Below the pieces are notes generated by a model. It made no database searches and had not been told where the DNA came from. It saw only the letters and a program-made list of their open reading frames with translations. Position numbers and translations under genes: made by a program. Below, piece after piece: positions 37,801 through 43,759 of a DNA stretch of 64,000 nucleotides. The stretch lies in the NCBI GenBank assembly GCA_018857735.1, contig JABMCL010000598.1, positions 830,001 through 894,000 of the forward strand, in the 5' to 3' direction. Origin of the DNA: Alviniconcha marisindica. Lineage: Eukaryota > Mollusca > Gastropoda > Provannidae. Positions within the stretch are counted from its first letter, which is position 1, and the number at the start of each line of letters is the position of its first letter.

Positions 37801-39799
37801 GTGTACCCACGAGGAGACAGTTGCAGTAGTCAAGCCGTGAGAGGATAAAGGAAGTAACAAGAGTCTTGGCTGTGTCTTCAGTGAGAAACCTGCGGATCGA
37901 ACTAATGCGTTTAAGCTCGAAATAAGCAGTTTAACAGATTTTTATGACATGCTTCTTCATGGACAGTTTTGAGTCAAGAATGAATCCAAGGTTCCTGGCA
38001 GAATCAGAGAAGGGGATGTTGTGAGAGCCAAGAATAATCGAGTCAGGGAGGGAAACGGTGGAAGGTTTCAATGAAGACGAAAAGGGAAAGAGAAGAGCTT
38101 CCGTTTTGTTATCGTTCAGTTTGGGCTGATTTTCGGTCATCCGTGTTTTTATGTCGTCTGTGCATGCATTGACTTCGTTGTTGAGGTTGGTAACTTCACT
38201 GAGGAGCGGATTTCAGGAGCTGTGTGTCATCCACGAAGAGTTGATGATTTACAGAGTGGTTAGCTATGATATCGGAGAGAGGTATAGTGTACAGGACGAA
38301 GAGAATGGGCCCCAGTACTGAGCCCTGAGGCACACCGTACATGAGCTGTGATGGTGAGGAAGACAAGTTATTGACTGAAATGGACTGATGTCTGAGAGGT
38401 ATGACTGAAACCGTTGGAGTGCAGTAGATTGAATGCCAAAAACAGAGTTCAGGTGGGAAGAGGAGAATTAGGTGGTCAATAGTGTCAAAAGCTTCAGAAA
38501 GATCCAACAAACAAAGAACAGAAATGTTGTCATTGTCCAGATGTGGCGAGAATATAGTTTACAATACATGACAAAACTGTCTTGGTGCTGTGTCCTGCTC
38601 GCTAGGCTGCCTGAAAGGGGTTGCTGAGGTTGTTTTCTTGGAGATGAGAGAAAAGTTTGTGGAGAACAACTTTTTGAAGGATTTTGGGCATAAGGCTGCT
38701 GGTATCATCAATGATTCCACCTAATTTGTCAATAGTAGATTAAAGAAAAATAGATCTTAAAAAAGAAAAAAGAATGGACAGAAACAATAAAAACTTTATA
38801 TAATGCATACTGCCAAATGCCATAAGGCAGCAAGCTCCACATACCACCTACCAGCTACCATCTCCTAGCTGCTCAATGAGAGCCATGCAAAAAAGACTAA
38901 CTCTAAACTTTTACAACTGTTTTTATTAGGATAGCAAATTTTGAAAGGCCAGCCTCATAAAGAGGCAATTTTTATGTGATCTGCACAGCTTAATGTCAGT
39001 TGGATTTCTCATGTAGACTTTTTACCCGGATGTTTGATGGTTGCTGTTGTTGTAATTTATGGATGTTTTATGATCGGTATGAATGTGTGATGAGTGTACT
39101 TGGCACCACAAAACATTTCTAGTGCAGTTGTATTGACACTTGGCAGTAAAGCTGTATTGTAAAAGAGCCTGTGTTGAACTTGGAAGAATCAGTTCTATCC
39201 ACCACTGCTTCTTCCATGAGCTGTTTGAGAACTGACCCTAACACCAACACCTTTTCCATCAGCAAAACATAGAATTGTTTATTCAAGGAGTGGGGATAGG
39301 TGCACTAACACTGCATATGTCTTTGTGTGTGGTGGGTGGGTGGGGGTTGTCATTTTTAAAACTACCTGAACTCTTTATAGCTCTGCCACTTGCAGTCATC
39401 GAAGACAGGAAAATATGTTAATTGAAGAATGGTGAAGACTAGTTGAGTCAATTAAGGAATGAGTAAACAAATACATGTGTATATAAATTCATGCTGAATG
39501 AGCAGATGTGTGAATGAAGGATAAAATAAAGAAATTGTACATGAAATTGTAATGTGGTTGTTAAATAAATGTAAAACAGATGCAGAATAAATGATCCCAA
39601 ATCATTAATGTAAGAATTAAAAATGAGTAGGTCAAAAATAAGTCCAGATGGTTCATATTTAGCCTGCATTCACTATTTTGTTTTAACATTAATTTGATCT
39701 GTTTAATACCAGTCGGTGATGCTTCACGTGCTGCAAGACTACAGTCCCCAGACTCCACGGCCCGTCTTCATGAGGGGGGAAGGTCGTCGCAGCGACTGA
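5036..39799 (+). CDS. OTC: Ornithine carbamoyltransferase gene, exons 3-10 (partial, 5' exons outside window)
   Basis: Eight exons (5036-5117, 9391-9478, 18777-18930, 24281-24403, 28072-28125, 33122-33271, 34735-34875, 39713-39799) join in frame into 292 codons plus a stop. The product matches the OTC family: carbamoyl phosphate + L-ornithine to citrulline, normally in the mitochondrial matrix as a trimer. Visible signatures are STRTR (carbamoyl-phosphate binding) in exon 3, HPLQ in exon 5, [11 protein letters not shown] in exon 8 and FLHCLPRK (ornithine site) in exon 9. Exon sizes 82, 88, 154, 123, 54 and 150 nt agree with human exons 3-8 as I recall them; exon 9 is 141 nt. Exons 1-2, which would encode the targeting peptide and first ~70 residues, were not found. 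No inactivating change is visible, so the gene looks functional. Introns are packed with minisatellites, several derived from exon edges. The protein ends about 9 residues past the usual terminal Phe. Confidence 0.95.
5418..5477. repeat. (CA)n microsatellite
   Basis: A CA run of about 60 bp in OTC intron 3. Confidence 0.95.
5990..6250 (+). repeat. Minisatellite (TTTGACTAAAAGATTGCTAT), ~35-41 bp unit
   Basis: About six imperfect copies of a unit containing AAATAACATGTTTGACTAAA. A (CA)n tract follows at 6353-6408. Confidence 0.9.
6501..6980 (+). repeat. Minisatellite, 80-bp unit, 6 copies
   Basis: TCATGGTAGTGCTGACAGCA recurs at 6501, 6581, 6661, 6741, 6821 and 6901. A diverged single copy lies just after OTC exon 3 (about 5148-5240: GTAGTGCTGAGAGCATTGGG), a likely source. 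Confidence 0.95.
7016..7208 (+). repeat. 30-bp minisatellite
   Basis: About six copies of a CACACATGCATACGCACACA-type unit. Confidence 0.95.
7379..7998 (+). repeat. 77-bp minisatellite, 8 virtually identical copies
   Basis: The unit runs from CTTATATATACAAAAGGAAT to CACTTACTAAAACAGC at an exact 77-bp period. No differences were noticed between copies by eye. Confidence 0.97.
8000..8677. other. No gene recognised (OTC intron 3)
   Basis: Unique sequence, AT-rich, up to the LINE fragment at 8678. Confidence 0.4.
8678..8860 (+). mobile_element. LINE reverse-transcriptase C-terminal fragment
   Basis: The frame reads [20 protein letters not shown] then [20 protein letters not shown] and AHLICKAKS. 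The LSRLDYCN...IQRV.N.SA.L pattern is standard for the region after the RT domain in animal LINEs. It is truncated on both sides. Confidence 0.7.
9118..9260. repeat. (TG)n-rich microsatellite
   Basis: An interrupted TG/GCGTG tract upstream of OTC exon 4. Confidence 0.95.
9391..9478 (+). CDS. OTC: OTC exon 4
   Basis: The 88-nt exon lies between ttgttgacag and gtagag. It encodes [16 protein letters not shown] then [13 protein letters not shown] and the first two bases of Arg (AG), completed by G at 18777. It aligns with human [20 protein letters not shown]... throughout. A tRNA-type SINE starts only about 30 bp past the donor. Confidence 0.93.
9511..9757 (+). mobile_element. tRNA-derived SINE
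   Basis: The head has a box A-like TAGCTCAATGATACCAG and a box B-like GGGTTTGAGTCC at tRNA-like spacing. The body (TCAGCTTTCTGTGGCAACTC...) is shared with the minus-strand copy at 25095-25364. It begins about 30 bp after the OTC exon 4 donor. Confidence 0.75.
9760..10440. other. No gene recognised (OTC intron 4)
   Basis: A frame at 10086-10355 is open but resembles nothing I know and has no splice support. Confidence 0.4.
10445..11055 (+). repeat. 23-bp minisatellite
   Basis: About 26 imperfect copies of GCTCCAGGTTTTAGTGTTAG plus ATT. Confidence 0.95.
11221..12527 (-). mobile_element. LINE 3' half, split by a TIR element
   Basis: The minus strand carries decayed RT tail sequence ([36 protein letters not shown]), then [14 protein letters not shown]. 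It resumes after the 490-bp insertion and runs into a (TG)n tract at 11221-11325. It is flanked on both sides by copies of a tandem repeat (CCAGTGAAAGAAGTTGAAGA), so it apparently inserted into that array. Confidence 0.6.
11477..11966. mobile_element. 490-bp non-autonomous TIR element inside a LINE
   Basis: The left end CCCAATAAACATACCGGATC and the right end, CCCAGTAAACATGCTGGATC on the other strand, form about 25-bp imperfect inverted repeats. The interior is rich in GGATCC/CCGG-like motifs and has no gene. It splits a minus-strand LINE: the LINE text resumes on both sides. The target duplication is unclear. Confidence 0.6.
13488..13575. repeat. (CA)n microsatellite
   Basis: A CA run with GCACATGCA interruptions. 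The flanks (12960-13480, 13580-13900) show no recognised feature. Confidence 0.95.
13925..14530 (+). repeat. Minisatellite, 44/41-bp unit
   Basis: About 14 copies of TATGTCAAATGTACGTTTGT followed by CATCAGCATGGGCAGACA, with a 3-bp length variant (CAGCAG versus CACAGCAG). It creates spurious long frames on both strands. Confidence 0.97.
14540..15283. other. No gene recognised (OTC intron 4)
   Basis: Unique sequence with a short CTT run near 14887. Confidence 0.4.
15284..16104 (-). mobile_element. LINE C-terminal fragment, different family
   Basis: The minus-strand frame includes [55 protein letters not shown] and [12 protein letters not shown]. This matches LINE ORF2 after the RT domain. The 3' end ends in an AATAAAGATTCTGTATTTTG-like segment on that strand near 15290. 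Confidence 0.7.
16440..16775 (+). repeat. ~124-bp tandem repeat, about 3 copies
   Basis: GTCATTGCTACCCTGACGCT recurs at about 16463, 16589 and 16711. Confidence 0.9.
16790..18150 (+). repeat. 37-bp minisatellite, about 36 copies
   Basis: The unit is CAGTCAACAGAGGCAGGACA plus TCTTTCTGACCTAACTG. Variants (TTCAG, CGCAG, AGTGG) interleave. Confidence 0.97.
18150..18735 (+). repeat. ~42-bp minisatellite adjoining OTC exon 5
   Basis: About 14 copies of CAGATTGGGTCAGGTCAGCT plus GAGGCTGGCACTTTTTTGGG. It grades out of the 37-bp array on its left and ends 40 bp before the exon 5 acceptor. Confidence 0.95.
18777..18930 (+). CDS. OTC: OTC exon 5
   Basis: The 154-nt exon lies between tttctttgcag and gtatag. 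It encodes [19 protein letters not shown]... through [20 protein letters not shown]. It contains the HPLQ (HPxQ) phosphate-binding motif. The exon is preceded by about 2.3 kb of minisatellites (16440-18735). Confidence 0.95.
19640..23780 (+). mobile_element. LINE RT region with an internal 51-bp minisatellite expansion
   Basis: Upstream frames match LINE RT text ([73 protein letters not shown]). After the array the RT resumes as [20 protein letters not shown], where related copies have FADD or FVDD/FTDD, then [10 protein letters not shown]. About 67 copies of a 51-bp unit encoding [21 protein letters not shown] repeats are inserted between RT motifs. The RT is dead (frameshifts, FAHD). Confidence 0.75.
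20200..23605 (+). repeat. 51-bp minisatellite, ~67 copies, derived from LINE RT
   Basis: The unit is CTTTCAGATATCACAGCCAG, CCCTGGGTCATGTTCTTTGT, ACACTACTCCA. Left copies carry CTACTCC or CTACCCC, the middle CTGCCCC, the right CTGCTCC with TCAGCTATC in a sub-block, so variants spread in blocks. Occasional 1-bp indels shift frame in the right half. Confidence 0.97.
24005..24282 (+). repeat. 54-bp repeat containing OTC exon 6 sequence
   Basis: About 3.5 copies of GGGGATGGAAACAGCATCCT, GCATTCCCTGATGTTG, TGTCTGTTTCCACTAG. The first part matches exon 6 (GGGGATGGAAACAACATCTT). The last part resembles that exon's own acceptor (TGTCTGTGTCTACTGTGCAG). A decayed copy directly adjoins the exon. Confidence 0.9.
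24281..24403 (+). CDS. OTC: OTC exon 6 (followed by a GC donor)
   Basis: The 123-nt exon lies after tactgtgcag. It encodes [19 protein letters not shown] then [22 protein letters not shown]. The [11 protein letters not shown] motif is characteristic of OTC. The exon must end at AAG (24403), because the next exon resumes with GYEAD exactly as in the family. The intron therefore begins gcaaga, a GC-AG intron. An internal piece of this exon is repeated in a 54-bp array just upstream. Confidence 0.94.
24410..25094. other. No gene recognised (OTC intron 6)
   Basis: AT-rich unique sequence. 25365-25770 is likewise unassigned. Confidence 0.4.
25095..25364 (-). mobile_element. tRNA-derived SINE, second copy
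   Basis: The minus strand reads GGGGATAGCTCTGAGGTTAG (box A) and CACAGGTTTGAGTCC (box B), then the same body as the copy at 9511 (GTCAACTTTCTGTGCTGACT, TTGGTGTCCATTCCACC) and a similar tail near 25100. It lies in OTC intron 6. Confidence 0.75.
25770..27890 (+). mobile_element. LINE ORF2 remnant with an internal 40-bp repeat
   Basis: Pieces in order: [14 protein letters not shown] start, [40 protein letters not shown], then [51 protein letters not shown]. The ending is [15 protein letters not shown] and stop (27588). A 3' UTR with (TG)n ends in TATTATTATTATTATT near 27885. Frameshifts are many. Confidence 0.75.
26347..26545 (+). repeat. 40-bp repeat, 5 copies, inside LINE RT
   Basis: The unit is GCTCGAACATGCTTATGGCA plus TACAGAAATCTGCTCCACAG, starting at 26347, 26387, 26427, 26467 and 26507. 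It follows the [12 protein letters not shown] motif; 40 bp breaks the frame at each copy. Confidence 0.95.
28072..28125 (+). CDS. OTC: OTC exon 7
   Basis: The 54-nt exon lies between tttgttgcag and gtaagt. It encodes [18 protein letters not shown], 18 codons like human exon 7 (GYEPDASVTKLAEQYAKE). Phase is 0 on both sides. No minisatellite abuts it. Confidence 0.9.
28200..28890. repeat. Duplicated (CA)n-containing segment
   Basis: ACATGTATATACGTATGCAC...CA run...ATGATATAAAATGATGA-type sequence occurs at about 28215-28330 and again at 28750-28900, with a much longer CA run in the second. Confidence 0.7.
29216..30152 (-). mobile_element. mariner-type transposon, internally deleted
   Basis: The element is flanked by TA (29214-29215, 30153-30154). 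Its ends are inverted repeats starting CGAGGTCTATCTGAAAAGTA and, on the other strand, CGAGGTCTGTCTGAAAAGTA. The 937-bp length is shorter than a typical ~1.3 kb mariner. The transposase on the minus strand lacks the N-terminal DNA-binding region. Confidence 0.9.
29290..30000 (-). pseudogene. mariner transposase catalytic domain, DD34D, N-terminus missing
   Basis: The minus-strand frame reads [35 protein letters not shown], then [10 protein letters not shown] and [15 protein letters not shown]. Exactly 34 residues separate the second and third catalytic Asp, as in mariner DD34D. The frame shifts near 29460; the tail [20 protein letters not shown] continues in another frame to about 29290. Loss of the helix-turn-helix part plus the frameshift make it inactive. 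Confidence 0.85.
30190..30740 (+). repeat. 49-bp minisatellite, ~11 copies
   Basis: GGTAGGAATGGGTAGTCATG, TTTTGACACAGGAACATACT, GCACACACC. It starts just after the mariner element. Confidence 0.97.
30750..31755 (+). repeat. 48-bp minisatellite, ~21 copies
   Basis: CATGGCATTGTGTCACCTCT, TTCCTGACAGTCTTTCAGTT, GTCCATCA. Because 48 is a multiple of 3, all frames stay open and give spurious 16-residue repeat proteins. 31755-32030 is unassigned. Confidence 0.97.
32030..33121 (+). repeat. OTC: 65-bp minisatellite containing the OTC exon 8 acceptor and exon start
   Basis: In the right half (32601-33121) CAG|AA[T/C]GGCTCCCAGCTCAC recurs every 65 bp at 32601, 32666 and onward to the true exon at 33122. 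The left half is more diverged (GGTTACTGCAGAGTGGC). Each unit carries a plausible 3' splice site followed by about 25 exon bases, then GATGTGGATGATGGTCATTG. Confidence 0.95.
33122..33271 (+). CDS. OTC: OTC exon 8
   Basis: The 150-nt exon lies between ttactgcag and gtgagt. It encodes [20 protein letters not shown], then [17 protein letters not shown] and [13 protein letters not shown]. The SMG loop and TNDP..A segment are conserved. The acceptor and first ~25 exon bases are repeated many times in the array directly upstream; this copy is the only one that continues into the full exon. Confidence 0.95.
33272..33690. other. Start of OTC intron 8
   Basis: Mostly unique, with weak repeats of the exon 8 donor area (GTGTCTCACAAGGTAGGTTG, CTTGCAAGGTGGGTTGGTGG). 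Confidence 0.5.
33690..34734 (+). repeat. OTC: 24-bp and higher-order repeats derived from the OTC exon 9 start
   Basis: The unit GGTGTTTCTGCACTGTATTT plus TATT resembles exon 9 GGGTGTTCCTGCATTGTCTG. Longer copies of the exon start occur at about 33775, 33877, 34025 and 34196 (e.g. TTCAGATGATGAAGGAAATA then CATGTTGACTGGGTG). They translate as [13 protein letters not shown] versus the true [14 protein letters not shown]. Confidence 0.9.
34735..34875 (+). CDS. OTC: OTC exon 9
   Basis: The 141-nt exon lies between ggttatttcag and gtacgt. It encodes [18 protein letters not shown] then [18 protein letters not shown] and [15 protein letters not shown] supplies the ornithine-site Cys. Both ends are flanked by minisatellites containing pieces of this exon. 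One frame stays open across the left array, the exon and the right array (34216-35556). Confidence 0.95.
34864..36640 (+). repeat. OTC: 46-bp minisatellite containing the OTC exon 9 donor
   Basis: GGACAGTCATG|GTACGTTGC with TCCTCTGGTCACGCTGTATT repeats about 38 times, beginning with the last bases of exon 9 itself. Each unit keeps a donor-like CATG|GTACGT; later units decay to GTACATT or lose 4 bp (TCTGACAGTC). Confidence 0.97.
36655..38745 (-). mobile_element. Composite LINE fragments
   Basis: The minus strand reads [36 protein letters not shown] then [20 protein letters not shown] and [42 protein letters not shown]. At lower coordinates a different LINE tail follows ([37 protein letters not shown]), then another piece ([19 protein letters not shown]). 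Three copies of a [18 protein letters not shown] ~41-bp unit lie at about 37585-37705. Confidence 0.7.
38745..39700. other. No gene recognised (OTC intron 9)
   Basis: Unique AT-rich sequence between the LINE cluster and exon 10. Confidence 0.45.
39713..39799 (+). CDS. OTC: OTC terminal exon 10, copy a
   Basis: After tttaataccag the frame reads [19 protein letters not shown], then MRGEGRRSD and TGA. This matches human exon 10 (AVMVSLLTDYSPQLQKPKF) including the terminal Phe, with nine extra residues. Exon 9 ends in phase 0, so the join is in frame. The acceptor has a weak pyrimidine tract. A second copy starts 110 bp downstream. Confidence 0.88.
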   Translation, partial: SVMLHVLQDYSPQTPRPVFMRGEGRRSD

Positions 39800-39822
39800 G
39801 GCGTGGCAGTGTTTAATACCAG

Positions 39823-39891
39823 TCGGTGATGCTTCACGTGCTGCAAGACTACAGTCCTCAGACTCCACGGCCCGATCGCTGCAGCAACTGA
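39823..39891 (+). CDS. OTC: OTC terminal exon 10, duplicated copy b
   Basis: This is a tandem copy of exon 10 and its acceptor (same tttaataccag). It encodes [17 protein letters not shown] followed by DRCSN and TGA. It lacks about 22 bp relative to copy a, which removes the terminal V-F and changes the tail. If spliced to exon 9 it would give an alternative C-terminus. Use is unknown; it may simply be 3' UTR of copy a. Confidence 0.7.
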   Translation, partial: SVMLHVLQDYSPQTPRPDRCSN

Positions 39892-40055
39892 GGTGTAGCA
39901 GTGGCTGTTGCTCAATTGGACTTTCACACAGGATCCGTACTAATCAAATTATCATGATAATCTGGTGCTTTTTAAAGGAGAAAACATATCTTACATGTGA
40001 ATCTCCGAATTACAGTTATGTCTTTATTTTTTAGGTGTAACATCTGCATTGTGGG

Positions 40056-40090
<35 letters not shown>

Positions 40091-40500
40091 CTGAGGAATG
40101 AATGGACTTGAAAGATCCGATTATGGTGCTTTAAACTGGTTGGAATGATTTTATTTCAAAATTTGTAATGAGCAAACATGAACTCCAGCAGAGGTATGTC
40201 CTCCAAAAAGTTAGGGTTTGGGTGAAGGTTAACACTATCCCTAACCCCCAGCCCCTTGCCAACCCATCCCTCCACCCCTGTCCTCTGTGCATACCCTCTA
40301 TTTCCGGCACAATCAGCAACACTGGCATAGTACAGAACCAGTTTTTATTCAAGACCAGACATAGTCCTTTGATACTGAAACTGGCTTAACATATATATAT
40401 ATGTACACGTTTACATCAGGGTGAATTGTTTTTTATAATCAGAAGCAGAATAAGGCCTAAGGCACTTACAAAATGTACAATCAACAATGGAGCTAATTAG
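39892..40500. other. Sequence downstream of OTC, no clear poly(A) signal
   Basis: No convincing AATAAA was seen soon after the stop codons; the nearest AATAAA (~40611) lies inside a minisatellite. A (TG)n tract is at 40060-40089. Confidence 0.4.
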
Positions 40501-40502
40501 CA

Positions 40503-41165
40503 CCTGGCATGCATCACATGAACACAACAACAAATACTGAATCACCTGGCATGCATCACATGAACACAACAAAGATTGAATCACCTGGCATGCATCACAT
40601 GAACACAACAATAAAAACTGAATCACCTGGCATGCATCACATGAACACAACAACAAAGACTGAATCACCTGGCATGCATCACATGAACACAACAACAAAG
40701 ACAATCACCTGGCATGCATCACATGAACACAACAACAAAGGCTGAATCACCTGGCATGCATCACATGAACACAATAACAAAGACTGAATCACCTGGCATG
40801 CATCACATGAACACAATAACAAAGACTGAATCACCTGGCTGGTGCATCACATGAACACAATGACAAAGGCTGAATCACCTGGCATGCATCACATGAACAC
40901 AACAACAAAGGCTGAATCACCTGGCATGCATCACATGAACACAACAACAAAGGCTGAATCACCTGGCATGCATCACATGAACACAATAACAAAGGCTATA
41001 TCACCTGGCATGCATCACATGAACACAATGACAAAGACTGAATCACCTGGCATGCATCACATGAACACAATAACAAAGACTGAATCACCTGGCATGCATC
41101 ACATGAACACAATGACAAAGGCTGAATCACCTGGCATGCATCACATGAACACAATGACAAAGACC
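40503..41165 (+). repeat. 42-bp minisatellite, ~16 copies
   Basis: TCACCTGGCATGCATCACAT, GAACACAACAACAAAGACTG, AA. Variants AATGACAAAGG and AATAACAAAGA are interspersed. Confidence 0.97.
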
Positions 41166-41169
41166 TAAG

Positions 41170-41815
41170 GCAAGCAGCTTGTATGGAATCTGAACAGTAA
41201 AGTGTGTCCTAAGGTAAGTAATTAGCTCATTGTATGGAATCTAAACGGTAAAGTGTGTCCTAAGGTAAGTAAATTGTTGTATGGAATCTGAACAGTAAAG
41301 TGTGTCCTAAGGTAAGTAATTAGCTCATTGTATGGAATCTAAACGGTAAAGTGTGTCCTAAGGTAAGTAAATTGTTGTATGGAATCTGAACAGTAAAGTG
41401 TGTCCTAAGGTAAGTAATTAGCTCATTGTATGGAATCTAAACGGTAAAGTGTGTCCTAAGGTAAGTAAATTGTTGTATGGAATCTGAACAGTAAAGTGTG
41501 TCCTAAGGTAAGCAGCTTGTATGGAATCTGAACAGTAAAGTGTGTCCTAGGCAGCTCATTGTTTGGAATCTGAACAGTAAAGTGTGTCCTAGGCAGCTCA
41601 TTGTATGGAATCTGAACAGTAAAGTGTGTCCTAGGCAGCTCATTGTATGGAATCTGAACAGTAAAGTATGTCCTAGGCAGCTCATTGTATGGAATCTGAA
41701 CAGTAAAGTGTGTCCTAGGCAGCTCAGTGTTTGGAATCTGAACAGTAAAGTGTGTCCTAGGCAGCTCATTGTATGGAATCTGAACAGTAAAGTGTGTCCT
41801 CCAGCAGAGTGAAAT
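41170..41815 (+). repeat. Higher-order minisatellite with splice-donor-like motif
   Basis: TATGGAATCTGAACAGTAAA, GTGTGTCCTAAGGTAAGTAA alternates with a version reading CTAAACGG plus TAGCTCATTG, giving a two-part higher-order unit. From about 41510 it becomes a simple 42-bp repeat lacking GTAAGT (CCTAGGCAGCTCATTG). Confidence 0.95.
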
Positions 41816-41929
41816 ATGTCCTAAGGTAGGTAATTAGCTTAGTGTATGGCTTATGAACAGTGAGTAAAAAAGAAGGGTGGATGTAGGGGGCTAAAGTGAG
41901 TAGCTCATTGTATGGAATAATTCTGAGGG

Positions 41930-42250
41930 CTCCTTTCACATCCACAAAAAGAGTGTAATTAAGATGTTTATAAATGACCAGTTATGTAACCATGATTATA
42001 TGTAATCAGTGTGTTGTTTGAAAGATAAAGCCAGTTTTTTGTGCTTTTTTCTTTATTTTTGTTATCTGATTAACTTCAAACTTGTGATTATTATTAAAAG
42101 AATGTAATTAGGATGTATGTTTATAAATGGCCAGTTATGTAACCATGATTATATGTAATCACTGTGTTGTTTGAAAGATAAAGCCATTTAAAAAAAAAAT
42201 CTTTTGCCTTTTCTCTTTGTTTTTATCTGATTAACTTCAAACTTGTGATT
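41930..42250 (+). repeat. Tandem duplication (~150 bp)
   Basis: CCAGTTATGTAACCATGATT occurs at about 41979 and 42130 with matching flanks (GTGTTGTTTGAAAGATAAAG). Confidence 0.85.
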
Positions 42251-42279
42251 ATTACAAATGTTGATTTGATCACTACATG

Positions 42280-42495
42280 TGTGTGTGTGTGTGTGTAATC
42301 ATGGGTGATAATTGCTGTGTGTGTGTGTGTAATCATGGGAGATAATTGCTGTGTGTGTGTGTGTGTGTGTGTAATCATGGGAGATAATTGCTGTGTGTGT
42401 GTGTAATCATGGGAGATAATTGCTGTGTGTGTGTGTGTAATCATGGGAGATAATTGCTGTGTGTGTGTGTGTGTAATCATGGGAGATAATTGCTG
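42280..42495 (+). repeat. (TG)n/AATCATGGGAGATAATTGC compound repeat
   Basis: Six units of AATCATGGGAGATAATTGCT are separated by TG runs of different length. Confidence 0.95.
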
Positions 42496-42679
42496 TGCAT
42501 CTGTGAACTAGGTACAGACTTCCATGCCAGCTTTTCTTGTGATGTTCAACAAAGCAAGTTTCTGTTATTCATAGATAATAGAGATTCTGTCTGATCATTT
42601 AAAGCTGATATAATGATAACCAAGTGCTACATGGTCAGTAACAGTAACCTACTGTTAACTCACTTGTTTGTTTACCCAG

Positions 42680-43325
42680 ATGCTGTGACAGACGCATTAG
42701 GTTTAGGGAGTGTTTCATGGTTGCTGTGGACTAATGTGACATATGCATTAGGTTTAATGAGTGTTTTATGGTTGCTGTGGACTAATGTGACAGACGCATT
42801 AGGTTTAGGGAGTGTTTTATAGTTGCTGTGGACTAATGTGACAGACGCATTAGGTTTAGGGAGTGTTTTATGGTTGCTGTGGACTAATGTGACTGACGCT
42901 TTAGGTTTAGGGAGAGTTTTATGGTTGCTGTGGACTAATGTGACAGACGCATTAGGTTTAGGGAGTGTTTTATGGTTGCTGTGGACTAATGTGACAGACG
43001 CATTAGGTTTAGGGAGTGTTTTATGGTTGCTGTGGACTAATGTGACAGACGCTTTAGGTTTAGGGAGTGTTTTATGGTTGCTGTGGACTAATGTGACAGA
43101 TGCTTTAGGTTTAGGGAGTGTTTTATGGTTGCTGTGGACTAATGTGACAGACGCTTTAGGTTTAGGGAGTGTTTTATGGTTGCTGTGGACTAATGTGACA
43201 GACGCATTAGGTTTAGGGAGTGTTTTATGGTTGCTGTGGACTAATGTGACAGATGCATTAGGTTTAGGGAGTGTTTTATGGTTGTTGTGGACTGTGACAG
43301 ACGCATTAGGTTTAGGGAGGGAGGA
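42680..43325 (+). repeat. 51-bp minisatellite, ~12.5 copies
   Basis: TTAGGTTTAGGGAGTGTTTT, ATGGTTGCTGTGGACTAATG, TGACAGACGCA. The 17-codon period gives the spurious frame LGLGSVLWLLWTNVTDA. A ~100-bp duplication (TTAAGGCACTGAG...TGAGTCCCCCC) follows at 43355-43520. Confidence 0.97.
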
Positions 43326-43759
43326 CTGTAGCGGGAGAGTTGTGTAGGCTAGCTCCAGTTAAGGCACTGAGCTGAGTCCCCCCCACAACACACTTCTCTC
43401 CAGTCCCACACTGCCTGCCAGTGAGCCGCTGGTGCAGTATAAAAGGGTTAGGGTTAGCAGGTTAAGGCACTGAGTTGAGTCCCCCCCCCCACCCCCCCAA
43501 CCTCTCTCCAGTCCCACGCTGCCTGCCAGTAGATGGCCTAAAAGTAGATGGCAGAAGAGGCTAACAAAGAACTGATTACATTGATAAAATCATTTTCCAA
43601 AAAGAACGAAGAGTGCCAAATTACCACAAGCAAGGTGACACAAACATGTAGACCAGACTAACAAAGGAAAACACCAAGTTACCTACCTATCAGCGCCATT
43701 TTGCCCAGCGAACTACACGTTACACAGTCCTATTTGCGTTTATCTTCTAAGCAGTGACG

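Larger units (their letters stand above)
39701..39920 (+). repeat. OTC: 110-bp tandem duplication carrying OTC exon 10
   Basis: TTTAATACCAGTCGGTGATG begins at 39702 and again at 39812. The second copy lacks about 22 bp inside the coding part. Confidence 0.95.

Noticed and set aside
42823..43347. 174-codon frame with LGLGSVLWLLWTNVTDA repeats
   Set aside because: 51-bp minisatellite artefact despite looking membrane-like.
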